Shown piece by piece: positions 1 to 11,100 of a stretch of DNA of 64,000 nt (position 1 is its first letter; each line of letters begins with the position of its first letter). A program made the position numbers and the translations under genes. Source of the DNA: Carya illinoinensis. Taxonomy: Eukaryota > Streptophyta > Magnoliopsida > Fagales > Juglandaceae. The stretch covers positions 33,327,467-33,391,466 of the forward strand of contig NC_056758.1 in the NCBI RefSeq assembly GCF_018687715.1. The letters run 5' to 3'. A model generated the notes under the pieces. That model had not been told where the DNA came from, did no database searches, and was given only the letters and a program-made list of their open reading frames with translations.

Positions 1-1
1 T

Positions 2-1054
2 CCACCGTCAAGAGAGCCTTGTCCGCAACAAGGAGGGTTTTGGCCACAGCCAGGAGGTCCTTGGCCATATCAGGGAGGGCCTTGGATGTATCCAGGAGGG
101 TCCAGTAGCATGGTGCAAGCCGGATGCACCTATGAGCGCTTCCTGGCGCATAGGACTCCACACTTCACTGGAAATGAGGATCCACTTCAGGCTGGAAAAT
201 GGATCAAAGATCTGGAGAAAACTTTTGAGGTGTGTGGGTGCACTGAGGCACAGCAAGTACTTTACGCCAGCTATCTCTTGCAAGGTACCGCTTCTGATTG
301 GTGGGATACCAAGAGGGTGCTGTTGGAATCTGAACTGGGATCTTTCGCTGCGGTGACCTGGCAGCGTTTCAAGAAGGAGTTCAATGATCGCTTCTTTCCC
401 GAATCGGTAAGGAAGCAAAAGGCAAGAGAGTTCTCCAATCTGGTCCAAGGGGGCGCGACAGTGGAACAGTACGCCCGGAGGTTCATAGAGCTTGAGCGAT
501 TTGCTCCTCACCTTGTCGCCACTGAGGAGATGCGAGCAGATCGTTTCCAGGAGGGGCTGCGTCATGACATACGCCGTACGGTGGTCAGCCATCGGATATC
601 CACTTTTCAGGAGTTAGTGGATATGGTCACCCTTGTAGAGCGGGAAAATAATCTGAGTATGGGCTCCCCTCCAGGGCATAAGAGGCGGAGTTTCTCTGGT
701 GAAGGAAGCAGCTCGGGTTCGCCCCAGAAATTCGTTCAGCGGACCGGGACTCGACCTCAAGCATCCTCAAGTGTTCGCATGGGAGGACGTGTGCCTGTTT
801 GTGGAGCTTGTAATAGAGCTCATGAGGGCGAGTGTCGGACGAGTAGCGGACCCCAGTGTTATCGGTGCGGCCAAGTGGGACATATCGCTCGGGATTGCCC
901 CGTCAGAGTTCAAGGAAGCCGTGGAGGTAGACACGGTGGAAGAACCAACCCGAGACAAGCAGTGCAAGCCCGGGTTTATGCTGTCACACCCGGAGAGGTG
1001 GATGATGAGGCACCAGCGACCCATGATGCTGGAGTAATCACAGGTATGGATTAA
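2..1054 (+). CDS. gag: Gag (capsid/nucleocapsid) of Tekay copy 1, 5' partial
   Basis: The frame is open from base 2, so the true start lies upstream; an internal ATG at 86 is not the start. The first 30 residues are rich in Pro, Gly and Trp and match the end of the repeat array in the Gag of copy 2. Then comes the capsid-like retrotransposon gag domain (about 150-640, motifs such as ASDWWDT and FNDRFFP). The C-terminal part has two cysteine clusters: CGACNRAHEGEC near 800-835 and a classical CCHC knuckle CYRCGQVGHIARDC near 858-900. The frame ends at a TAA at 1052-1054, just inside a candidate intron that starts at 1044. Gag would package genomic RNA in cytoplasmic particles. Confidence 0.88.
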   Translation, partial: PPSREPCPQQGGFWPQPGGPWPYQGGPWMYPGGSSSMVQAGCTYERFLAHRTPHFTGNEDPLQAGKWIKDLEKTFEVCGCTEAQQVLYASYLLQGTASDWWDTKRVLLESELGSFAAVTWQRFKKEFNDRFFPESVRKQKAREFSNLVQGGATVEQYARRFIELERFAPHLVATEEMRADRFQEGLRHDIRRTVVSHRISTFQELVDMVTLVERENNLSMGSPPGHKRRSFSGEGSSSGSPQKFVQRTGTRPQASSSVRMGGRVPVCGACNRAHEGECRTSSGPQCYRCGQVGHIARDCPVRVQGSRGGRHGGRTNPRQAVQARVYAVTPGEVDDEAPATHDAGVITGMD

Positions 1055-1141
1055 TTTAATTTTTAAGTTGGATTTAATTTTTGGTGCATTTGGTTTCTTC
1101 GTTGTTTTTTTTGGATTTCATGGGTTGTGTGTTTGGTTCAG
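1044..1141 (+). other. Candidate gag-pol intron, Tekay copy 1
   Basis: A 98-bp segment, T-rich with GC well below its flanks, begins CAG/GTATGG at 1041-1049 and ends TTTGGTTCAG at 1132-1141. It carries the stop codon that ends Gag. Exon 1 would end after the first base of a codon and exon 2 start at the second base, so removal leaves gag and protease in one frame and puts the conserved VITG motif directly before the protease region, as in single-ORF plant gypsy polyproteins. The same signals bound a 97-bp segment in copy 2. Splicing is inferred; no transcript is visible here. Confidence 0.6.
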
Positions 1142-4100
1142 GAAGAGTCCGTTTGTATGAGTTTTATGCTTGTACTTTGTTTGATTCTGGTGCTTCACGA
1201 TCGTTTGTGTCTTCCACGTTTGCTCGGGTGTGTAACTTGGTCACGGAACCGTTGCCGAAGGCTATGGTAGTGGCCCTACCCGATGGTGAGATGGTGTGGT
1301 GTTCCAAGGTTGCTTTGGGATGCCCGTTAAATTTTGAGGGAAGATTCTTGGATGCTGATTTGGTGGTGTTCAAGCTGTTGGGTTTTGATATCATCCTCGG
1401 GATGGATTGGCTATACCGATATTCTGCGAGTATTAATTGCAGAAGTCGGATAATTAGCTTTCAGCTTCCAGATGGTGATTGTCTGGAATTTGTGGGGAGT
1501 AGATTAAAAGAAAAACCGATAATTATATCGGCGATTCAGGCAAGACGAGAGATTGCATGGGGAGCGGATGCATTCTTGGTGCAGATGGTGTCCACGCCGT
1601 CTGAGAAGAAATCCTTGGCAGACATTCCAGTTGTGGAAGAGTTTCCCGATGTGTTTGTGGATGACTTGCCCGGACTACCCCCTGTTCGGGAGATGGAGTT
1701 TGTTATAGACTTGGAACCTGGAGCGGCTCCTGTGCATAAAGCTCCTTATCGCATGGCACCTGCTGAATTGAAAGAGTTGAAGACTCAGTTGCAAGAACTG
1801 GTAGAGAAGGGATTTATTCAGCCTAGTACGTCGCCGTGGGGTGCACCAGTTTTATTTGTTAAGAAGAAAGATGGAACCCTCCGTATGTGCATTGACTATC
1901 GGGAATTGAACAAGGTGACCATAAAAAATAAATACCCTCTCCCGCGGATTGATGATTTGTTTGACCAGCTTCAAGGAGCAGCCGTGTTCTCTAAGATTGA
2001 TCTGAGGTCGGGATACTACCAGCTGAGAATCAGAGACCAGGATGTGCCTAAAACTGCTTTCAGGTCGAGGTATGGGCATTATGAATTTAAGGTGATGCCG
2101 TTTGGGTTAGCTAATGCCCCTGCTGCTTTCATGGATTTAATGAATAGAGTGTTTCAACCTTACCTGGATTCCTTTGTGGTAGTATTTATTGATGATATAC
2201 TGATTTATTCCCGAGATGTTGAAGAGCATGTATATCATCTTAGTCTGGTACTAGAGAGATTGAGAGAACACCAGCTATACGCCAAGCTCAGCAAGTGTGA
2301 ATTCTGGTTGGAAGAAGTTAAATTTCTTGGGCATGTAATTTCCCGGGGCGGAGTAGCAGTTGATCCTAATAAGGTAGAAGCCATATTGTCATGGCAGCGC
2401 TCGACAACAGTGCGCGAGGTCAGGAGTTTCTTGGGGCTTGCCGGATACTACCGAAGATTTGTAGAGGGTTTTGCTCGCCTATCCGGACCTCTCACAGCTT
2501 TGACTTGGAAGAATACAGAATTTGTTTGGTCAGAGAAATGTGAGAGAAGCTTTCAGGAATTGAAGAACAGGTTGACAACGGCACCAGTGTTAGCACTCCC
2601 AGAACCGCATAAGCCATTCGTAGTCTTCAGTGATGCGTCTAAGTTCGGTTTGGGTTGTGTCCTTATGCAGAAGGACAGGTTGTAGCCTATGCATCTCGTC
2701 AGCTAAAGGACCATGAAAAGAATTATCCGACGCACGATCTAGAATTGGCTGCGATTGTTTTTGCCCTTAAGATCTGGCGACACTTCTTGTATGGGGAAGC
2801 TTGCGAGGTATTTACCGATCACAAGAGCTTGAAGCATTTGTTTTCCCAGAAAAATCTGAATATGAGGCAAAGGCGTTGGCTGGAGCTAATCAGTGACTAT
2901 CAGTGTGAGATCAAGTACCACCCGGGGAAGGCTAATATAGTTGCTGATGCTTTGAGCCGGAAGTCTTATTTGGAAGATGAAGCCGAGCCGTCAGAATTGG
3001 AATCGTTGCTTTGTGGGATGAGAAGGCTCCTTATAGAGAGTTCGCAGCAAGTAGAGATTTTGTCTTCAGTTCTTGATATTCGGGTAACTGATTTTGAAGA
3101 ATTGAAAGCTCTCCAAAGAAAGGATCTGAAGCTGCTGAACATCAGGAAAAGAGTCCGAAAATCTCGAGGGCCGTTGCACTATAGCATGGATAGTGATGGG
3201 ATACTTCGGTTCCGAGATCGCAGAGTGGTCCCAAAGGACTCAGATTTTGAAAGAACGGATCATGGCGGAAGCTCATGCGGCCCCGTATTCAGTTCATCCC
3301 GGCAGTACAAAGATGTATCGAGACTTGAAGAAAAATTACTGGTGGGATGGAATGAAGAAGGACGTTGCCTTATATGTGGAGAAATGCCACACGTGCCGTC
3401 AGGTGAAGGCCGAGCATCAGAGACCTGCAGGTATGCTCCAACCCCTCCCTATTCCTGAGTGGAAATGGGATGATATCACGATGGACTTCGTGGTGGGTTT
3501 TCCGAGAACGCCTAGTGGGAAGAATTCTGTTTGGGTGATTGTGGACCGGTTAACGAAGAGTGCTCATTTTCTGCCTGTTAATAACACCGACTCTTTGGGT
3601 AAGTTGACCCGTTTGTATGTCAAAGAGATAGTGCGACTACACGGCGTACCAAAGAGTATAGTGTCGGATCGAGACCCGAGGTTTACGTCGCAGTTCTGGA
3701 AGAGTTTGCAGGCAGCTTTGGGTACTAAGTTGAAGTTCAGTACTGCTTATCACCCGCAGACAGACGGCCAGTCAGAGCGCACCATTCAGACCCTGGAAGA
3801 CATGTTGCGAGCATGTGTTGTGGAATTCCAAGGGAGTTGGGAAAATCATTTGCCGCTCATTGAGTTTGCCTACAATAACAGCTTCCATGCGACTATTCAG
3901 ATGGCTCCCTATGAAGCTCTTTATGGGAGAAAGTGCAGGTCGCCCTTGTGTTGGGATGAAGTTGGGGAGAGTAGGATAATCGGACCCGAAATAATTCAAG
4001 AGATGCAAAGCCAAGTCCGAATCATTAGAGATAAAATGGCGGCAGCTCAGAGTCGCCAGAAAAGCTACGCTGATACCAGGAGGAGAGAATTGTCATTTGA

Positions 4101-4524
4101 AGTTGGTGATTGGGTTTATCTTAAAGTCTCTCCCATGAGAGGTGTTAAGCGTTTTGGTAAGAAAAGGAAACTAGATCCGAGGTACGTCGGCCCTTTTCAG
4201 ATTCTGGAGAGAGTAGAGTCCGTCGCCTATAGAGTTGCTTTGCCAGATTATTTTGGGAATGTTCATGATGTCTTCCACGTATCATCCCTGAAGAAGAGCT
4301 TTGGACAGCAAGAGCCACGTTTCGTCGACCCAGCAGGTATTCAGTTGCAACCGGATCTCACTTACGAAGTTGTTCCGTCGCAGATTTTGGATTGGAAGGA
4401 GCAACAGTTGAGGTCCAAGACGATATCTTTGGTTAAAGTGGCTTGGGGAGATCCGTTGGCACAAGACTTCTCTTGGGAGCGAGCAGCGGATATGAGGGAG
4501 CAGTACCCGTATTTGTTCGAATAA
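1142..4524 (+). pseudogene. pol: Pol (PR-RT-RNaseH-INT-chromodomain) of Tekay copy 1, two frameshifts
   Basis: Aspartic protease has its LFDSGAS motif near 1174-1194 (DSG in place of DTG). The reverse transcriptase palm spans about 1740-2340, with [18 protein letters not shown] near 1857-1910 and FIDDILIYS near 2185-2212. RNase H follows (SDASKFGLG near 2630, DHKSLKHLF near 2820). Integrase has an HHCC finger (about 3270-3420) and a catalytic core with DRDPRF near 3670 and HPQTDGQSE near 3752. A chromodomain closes the protein at 4522-4524. Compared with copy 2, one base is missing right after 2670 (RNase H) and one extra T lies near 3247 (before integrase), so a full Pol cannot be made. Apart from these the sequence is well preserved, so inactivation is fairly recent. 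Confidence 0.9.
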
Positions 4525-4628
4525 GGAAGGTATGTGTCTTAATCTTGATCACAGATGGTTGATGTGCTTTCTTGTGGCTTGCTTTAAGTTGGTGGTTGAT
4601 TTGCAATTTCGAGGACGAAATTGTTTTT

Positions 4629-4641
4629 AAGGAGGGGAGGA
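4629..4641 (+). promoter_or_regulatory. Polypurine tract of Tekay copy 1
   Basis: AAGGAGGGGAGGA lies immediately before the TGTGATGACC start of the 3' LTR. This is the expected primer site for plus-strand DNA synthesis. The same tract sits in reverse at 56697-56709 in copy 2. Confidence 0.85.
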
Positions 4642-6797
4642 TGTGATGACCCGCTTTTGAGTGTATTTTCGCTGAAATAATTGTTTTTATTTTAATTAAT
4701 GTATCAGTTATTTATTTTAATTTATTTGCGTTTTAAAATTGGTTTTTAATTTAATTTAATTTATTTGATGTTGTGTTTTATTTCTTTAAGTTGTTTTGTG
4801 GTTTTTAATCTTTTTGGCGGTTTAGTTTTGTTTTCCCGGAGTGAGGATTAGACCTCACTTCCTTTCACATCTTTTTCCTTTTCTCTTTTTCATTTTTTCT
4901 TTTTTTCTTTTTTTTTTCTTTCTTTTTCCTTCTTCTTTTCTTTTTCCTTTCTTTTTCTTTTTTTTTCTTCTTTTTCTTTTTTCTTTTCTCTCTCCCCGCG
5001 TCCGAACCCCCCCGATCGGCTCTCTCTCTCTCTTCTCTCTCCCTCACGGCCGGAGCCTTCTCTCTACCGGCCCACCGCCGTCCGGCCACCATTTGGCCCC
5101 CCACCGGTCCCAAACTCTTCCCCTCCCTCCGGCGCACCACCCCTCCAAAGCCCACCCCCAACCGGCCGGCCGTTTGGCCGGAAAAGCTCTCCAAAGCCTC
5201 CACGGTTTTTCCTCCGATCCGCCGCCGTTGCTCCACCTCCGGTCACCATTTCTTCACCACTTCATCACCGACTCCTTGCCGTCCTAACCCACCCATTTCC
5301 GGCCTCCAATGACCACCGGAACAGCTCCTACGAGCTTAGTTTCCGATTTGCACTTTCCGGCCATTTCCGGCGATTCCGCCGCCACCCACGGCCGTTCATC
5401 ACTTCCAATAGCTTCACAACCATCCCTAGACCATTCCCTATCAATTTCATGTCCTAGTTTGTCCCCGTCCAAAAGTGAGTTTTTCAAACCCACGGCCGCA
5501 GTGAATTTTCACTGTGACGTTGCTTTTCCGCCGCCATTTGCAACGCCGCTTGTTTTCTAAAATTACCGTATAGCGCTGTAAGTATTTTTCAAACCCTATT
5601 TTCAGATTTAAATATATATCGCTCATACAATTTATTTATTGTTGTTGGTTGTTGATTCCGGACTGAGTCCGAGAAGTTTCGGGGGTCGGATGGATGAAGG
5701 ACGGAGTTGTTTGTTTAATTGTTTTATGTTGTTTGATTATTTTATTATGCATTGTTATGGCATTGCATGGTGCATGCACGTGTGTTTGTGGAATTGTGTG
5801 AAAAGCCTATGTTTTGGCGTGAGTGGTTTTACGGGTGCGTGTGTATCATGACCCCAAGCCGGGATGGGGTATTATCCCGGTAGAGCTCCTCTGGTCACTC
5901 AGGAGCGGAATACACTGAGTGATGTCTCCTGAGTTGTCGCTAGACAACGGGAGCGGGGGCTAGGGGTTGCTTGGCTACGAACGCACCGGGCGCGGAACCG
6001 GGCATCGCCCTACGCACCGACTCCATGGCCCTTCGCTGGTGAGGGCTAGAGGATGCTTGGCTACGCACGCGCGGGGCGCGGAACTGGGCATCGCTTGTTA
6101 GGTGTCACACGCGTGGTGGTACTCTGCGGTGTGGCACTGGAGCCAGGGTGTGCGGATGACCCCTAGGGGAGGTCATGGTGCACGCGGTTAAAATTGGATA
6201 ATGGTTTGAGAGGCCAAATGAGACTTTTGGCGTGGTATTGGGCCAAATGGACTTTTGGCGAGATATTGGGCCAAATGTGACTTTTGGCGTGTTAGTTAGA
6301 AAGGTTGTGTGTTTTTGGGCCAAATGGGTTTTTGGCGTGTGTGGAAAACTGGTGTTTTATGAGTTTTGTGCATTGGGCATGTTTCATGCATCTTGTTTGA
6401 GTTTTATGTGTTTTTATCTGGTAGTGTTTGGGTTTTACTTACCTGCGGTACCATTCTTGGTTCCGTAGCTTTTGGTGCAGAGTTAGAGGACGAAGAGGAG
6501 GAGGCTGAGCCTGAGGATGCGGCTCCGCCGGGTTGCTGATGCTATGTTTTATATTTGTTTAAAACTGTATTTGTGTTTTTGTAATATTTTATCTATGTAC
6601 GTTTTAAACAGCTTGTATTACGTTAAGAAAAATTCTAGTACTTAGTATGACTTTCGTTATCTGCTGCGTGTTCTTTCGTGCACATTTGTTGCCTTTGCAC
6701 ACACTCGGCACCCGTTGATAGGATGGTGACCCGGGTTGTCACCATCCGGACGTCTCGATTTCCCCGTGTTCGGGCGTGGGGATTTGGGGGCGTCACA
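4642..6797 (+). repeat. 3' LTR of Tekay copy 1
   Basis: 2156 bp, starting TGTGATGACCC after the polypurine tract and ending GGGGGCGTCACA. Its termini match those of the two LTRs of copy 2. It holds a pyrimidine-rich stretch (about 4860-5045), a GC-rich block (5045-5560) with meaningless proline-rich reading frames, a splice-donor-like CTGTAAGTATT at 5576-5586, a duplicated block (about 5958-6018 and 6048-6098) and a short tandem array (6190-6335). It is clearly more diverged from copy 2's LTRs than those are from each other. The next bases (GTGTG, 6798-6802) would be one half of the target duplication; the other half is outside the window. Confidence 0.92.
6190..6335 (+). repeat. Tandem array of a GGGCCAAATG...TTTTGGCG unit in the LTR
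   Basis: About four imperfect copies of a 26-30 bp unit with core GGGCCAAATGxGACTTTTGGCG. Each unit contains small inverted repeats (CCAAA/TTTGG). Related arrays in copy 2's LTRs (about 54985-55150 and 62300-62470) have more units with some diverged to CCATCCGG or CCATCTGG forms, so unit number varies between family members. Confidence 0.75.
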
Positions 6798-7151
6798 GTG
6801 TGTATAACCCTTGTGCGTGTAGAAAGTGTTCTACACAGGGAATAGTTGAATCACCACGTGTAAGGTGATTGTAAGTGTAGAGGATGTTCTACACGGATCT
6901 TTTGTAGCGGTGTTGTTCAAAAGTGTAATAGGTTTCTATCTCCACCTAAAAGAGGTTGAATAGTGAATTTGGGGATCCTCAAGGGGTAGCTTGAGGCGAG
7001 GACGTAGGCAGTGGGGCCGAATCTCGTTAACATACTGAGTTTGCTTCTCTCTTACCCTTACTCTTTATATTTATTACTGTTTCGTATTTTGTTTTGTTTT
7101 GAATGAATGTTGTATGCTCTTAGTATTGTGAATGTGAAGCTCTCAAATGAT

Positions 7152-7160
7152 CTATTTATA
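7152..7160 (-). promoter_or_regulatory. TATA box of the copia-like LTR
   Basis: Minus strand TATAAATAG, followed by a short run to a CA-rich leader. Its direction is the main evidence that the LTR is on the minus strand. Confidence 0.5.
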
Positions 7161-7303
7161 GGCATATGAGATTTCATATTCAAATTAAAAAAAATTCACA
7201 TATTAAAGACAACATCATTCACTTTTTCAAAAAATTTAAATAAAAGGTTCTTCTTTTCAATTGTCAAAGACAACATCATTCATTTTTCAAAAACCTCAAA
7301 CCT

Positions 7304-7551
7304 AATCTTTTACTTTTGACATATGATAAAAGGAGCACACTTTTCTTTTCAAACAAATCAAATCTAATCTTTTACTTTTTGCATATGACAAAAGGAGCAC
7401 ATTTTATTTTTTAAAAAATTCAAACCTAATCTTTTACTTTTTGCATATGACAAAAGGAGCACACTTTACTTTTCAAATATTTCAAACAAAATCATCTACC
7501 TTTTGTATAAGTCAAAAAATGTATCAATCACTTTTGAAAATATTCAAATAA
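7304..7551. repeat. 62-bp tandem repeat inside the copia-like LTR
   Basis: Units start at 7304, 7366, 7428 and 7490, a regular 62-bp period. The core is AATCTTTTACTTTTTGCATA followed by a GACAAAAGGAGCACA stretch. The fourth unit is strongly diverged. A second small repeat follows: GCACATG...AAGATGACAATCAATCATC occurs near 7557 and again near 7625. Confidence 0.8.
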
Positions 7552-7975
7552 AACATGCACATGTGAAAGATGACAATCAATCATCTTTAATATTTTCAAA
7601 GTTCCACCCTTTAATCAAGGCATGCACATGTAAAAGATGACAATCAATCATCTTTCAAAAATTTTCAAATTTAATTTTTAAAATATTCATGCACATGTGG
7701 AAAATGATTTTTAATGTTTTATGATAAAATATTAATTTTGAGCCTTAATCCTAATTTTGAATTTTTAAGAGATTTACAACATTATTCTATAACTTTAATG
7801 TGAACTTGTTCCCTTCTTGCTTATGCTTGTTTCTTTGATGTGCTTGACTCCATTGTGTAGACAACTGAGTTTGAGACTTCTTTATTCTTTGAATTCATTT
7901 GTTATCATCAAAATCTATGTGTAGATATATAATTACACAAATTTTAAAATATTGGCACTACAAGAAAATAGGCCT

Positions 7976-8165
7976 ATTGCAGCGATTTTTATATTGTTGC
8001 AAAACAAATCGCTGCAATAGGTTATCTATTACAGCATTTTTTAAGTCGCCGCTTTTTTTGGTCTTAAAAGATGAAACGATGCATGATTTACTTGTTTACA
8101 GCGAAATATCTAACATTTACAACGATTTAAATCGCTGTATGTGTAAAATTATGTTTGCAGCGCCT
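7976..8165. repeat. Left subterminal repeats of the CACTA element
   Basis: Several short copies of TTGCAGCGATTTT and its complement (AAATCGCTGCAA, ACAGCG, TTGCAGCGCC) in both orientations. In En/Spm such motifs are binding sites for the element's own DNA-binding protein; that role here is by analogy. Confidence 0.8.
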
Positions 8166-8169
8166 AAAT

Positions 8170-11100
8170 ATAGTCGAAATTGATATGGCGCCAAGTTTCA
8201 ATTTTTTTTCCCCCAATTTATGTTTTGTTTTCCCTCCAGCAGACCCCCCCTTCACTCTCTCCCCGCTCTCGTTCCCCCAGCGATCCTCCCTCGACCCACG
8301 CCGCCGCCCATAGCCCGTCGCCAGCGACCCCACCACGTCGCCGCGCTCTGCTCCTCTCTCTCTCTCGCACTCTGCTCTTCTCTCTCTCGCACTCTGCTCC
8401 TCTCTCTAGCTTGTCTTATTTTTAATCTTGTGGTTCAATGCAGGGTTCATCAGCTGTTGGGACCGGACTAGGAGAAGATCTAGGGTTGCAACCTCAAACA
8501 AACCTTGCTCATCTACCACCAAACGAGGCTCTGAGAAGAAATGGTATGTCAATCATCACTTGTTTTCGGTTTCCTTAATGCGTTTCTCCCTTGGCCTCCT
8601 CTCCAGCTCGTCTCTTCAGTACTAATGGTGGAACCCTAGCCTAAATCTCCTCAAGGAGAGGGATAAACATAGGTAAGCTTTCAAATTTTGGTTTCCATTT
8701 TTGGGGATTTTGATTCTACACGAAATGGACACCTAGGGTTGCTCTGAAAATTTTGAATTTTGTTTCAGCCGAGAGTTCTCCTCCATTCCTTCGGATTAGT
8801 ATAATAGATGACATCAAAAAGAACCACTGCGGTTCACAAACAAGAGATTTATGGATCCAACATTGGTTTTGGGTTAGAGAAATTATACAAGTGCCTGAAA
8901 ACTAGAAAGCCAAAAATTGCAGTTGTTGGGCGTGACATTGGTGCTCTAATTGTCTGTCGTGTTCTGCAAATGGAAAGCAATTTTTGCTTTGGGGAGGTTA
9001 TATCTCAATTCACTAAGTTCTTTTAAGGTTGTTTTAGTATCTTCAATTCTAGTTGGTGCTGTTGCTCTGTTCAAGTCTTCCACCTATTATTTTAAGAGGA
9101 ATCACATGTGTTTGCTTGTTTGGCCAAGTGATGTCGAGAATATTCATTGTCATACTGCATTCTATTTATTGAGTCCATGACTATTTACATCATATCTTAG
9201 ATAGATTGTTGACTTTTTGGAGACTAGAAGGATCTTAATAACTTACCTAAAAGAGTATACTTGTGTTTCTATTTTTCTTCTTGTCCTCCTTTCTTTGTTT
9301 CTTGATAGTTAAGAACTATCAATTTTTCTTTTCTAAAAAAGAACTATCAATTTAAGTAAAAAAGAGCTATCTCTTAATTTTATAGGATCTCTATGAGAAG
9401 TTGGTTCACTATCATTTTCTTTCCAGTTTTTTATTTACTTCAAAGACAATAGTATTAATCAAATCACCACACATATACAAAGGCATCAAAAACATATATG
9501 TTTTCCTTTTCTTTTCCTTAATTATTGATCATGGTAGTAGCATAAATTAGATAATGGTTGCTGCATTTCATTCATTTCCACCATTGAGACTATGTTAGGC
9601 ACATAGAACACAACCACCCTGAGAGCCTTGGATGTGTTTCTTTTTATTTTTGGTTCATGTCTTCTTCTAGCTGTGTTAATTAATATCATAACGATTCAAG
9701 AGCATTCTGTTTTAGTTAGAACCCTTGTAGTGTGTCGCAGCTTGAAGTCGTTTTGGATATTTGCTGTTTTTGGGTGTCATCTTTTGATATGGGGTTATTA
9801 GGACGTTGAACCAAACAATACATAAAATGAAGTACTACTTTAATTAAATCAGATATTGTTTATCTTTTCCAATATTGAAATCTATTTATTTATAATAATT
9901 ATGCAGCGTTGTATCATTGCATTGACTCTATGCATGACTAAATCTATATCTAACAATATATTATTAGCAAACACAAAGAATGTGACACATGTATGCCTTT
10001 TTTTCAGCTTTAGCTTATGAGTACATATATATATATATATATATATATAAGTGAGTGATGGCTTACTTAGACACTAAGCATATCTAGGCATGCATTAGCA
10101 TCATATACACTCATAATATTGTTAACTCTCAAATAATGACAAAGACCTATTGAAGATACTCATGACTGGAAAAAGTTTTGTTAAGTATTGGTTTTGTTCT
10201 TTTGTTAGTTGTAAGCAAGGAATTATTGTAATCCTCAAGATGATTGGTACTTGTTTATGATCAATCATGCATTAGTTGCATCAATACACTCAATTCCCTC
10301 AACAAAGATCAGTTTTGTTTCACATTTTACAAGTAATTAAAGCTAATAATCCTCCAGGATAATTTATAGTTAAACTACTGACAACATCGTGAATGCATGC
10401 ATGCTCATATACTTATATATATATATATATATATATTCAGTTTTACTTTTGCTTATCTAAAATTGACAAAAGAAAATAGATATACACAGACCCCTCAACA
10501 TAAGCAAGTGCATAATATCAAAATTCCAAAGATGTTCTGTTTTTCCCTATTAGAGGAATTTTTTTTACCACATGTCCCTTCATCTATCACTTTTATGGAC
10601 AAATTGTTAGTATTAATTTTTAACCTTTTCCTCAACCTAATAACCTAAGTATACATATAGGTTATTGGCTGTAAAACTCGAATGAAATTTCCAATATGCA
10701 TTCTGTTTTAGTTCAAATCAGGCCATTTTCATTTCTATCTTCCATTTGATCTTCCACTCAACTAAAGTTACTTGCAGCTTTCTGTGATGAACTACTTAAG
10801 ATCAAGGGAAAAACTAGCTATCAAGTGATCCTTAGTTCTTAAAACTTTTTGGTTTCAACAAAAATACCAAAAGCTGTCAAACACATACACAGTAAATTGA
10901 TGGATACAGAGAATGTTTTAGTTGTTGTCATTCCATTTTTTTTTTTTTTTTATAAATTGCCTATGCATGTGTTTGTGTATGTATAATGTAACTGTGGCTA
11001 CTTAGGTATCTAATTCCATGAAGTACTTTAGCTAGCTTTTACATCCTTTGAAAAACTATTTATTATACAAGCTTAAGCCGAGAGACTTGGAAAAAAGACC

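Larger units (their letters stand above)
1..6797 (+). mobile_element. Ty3/gypsy chromovirus, Tekay/Del type, copy 1 (5' part outside window)
   Basis: LTR retrotransposon read on the + strand in the order gag, protease, reverse transcriptase, RNase H, integrase, chromodomain, polypurine tract, 3' LTR. The 5' LTR, primer-binding site and the start of gag lie before base 1. The integrase-to-chromodomain order and the C-terminal chromodomain (about 4330-4520) place it in the chromoviruses, and the long LTR of about 2.16 kb fits the Tekay/Del clade. It is close to the element at 54524-64000, which is in the opposite orientation. Two single-base frameshifts in pol make this copy non-autonomous. Clade assignment is from motif recognition, not from a tree. 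Confidence 0.93.
6798..7955 (-). repeat. Ty1/copia-like LTR fragment, minus strand
   Basis: On the minus strand this segment reads as a retrotransposon LTR. It begins near 7915 with a TTTTGATGATAACAAATG stretch like the U3 start of SIRE/Maximus-type copia LTRs, has a TATA box at 7152-7160, and then a U5-like stretch with TGCCTACGTCCTCGCC (around 6985-7010) and GATTCGGCCCC. The gypsy LTR abuts it at 6798 and a CACTA element interrupts it at 7955. The part beyond the CACTA (from 13745) may hold its first bases, but no TG boundary could be fixed. Superfamily is from sequence resemblance only. Confidence 0.55.

Noticed and set aside
1052..1054. Stop between gag and pol read as readthrough or frameshift site
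   Set aside because: No slippery heptamer or pseudoknot is visible, the pol frame opens only far downstream, and good splice sites flank the stop.
4841..5287. Proline/serine-rich reading frames of 120-222 codons in the Tekay LTRs (also 55903-56570 and 63220-63888, both strands)
   Set aside because: They arise from a pyrimidine-rich run and a GC-rich block, occur in several overlapping frames and both strands, and have no domain. They are non-coding LTR sequence.
7304..7551. CRISPR-like array
   Set aside because: Direct tandem repeats without unique spacers, in plant LTR DNA.
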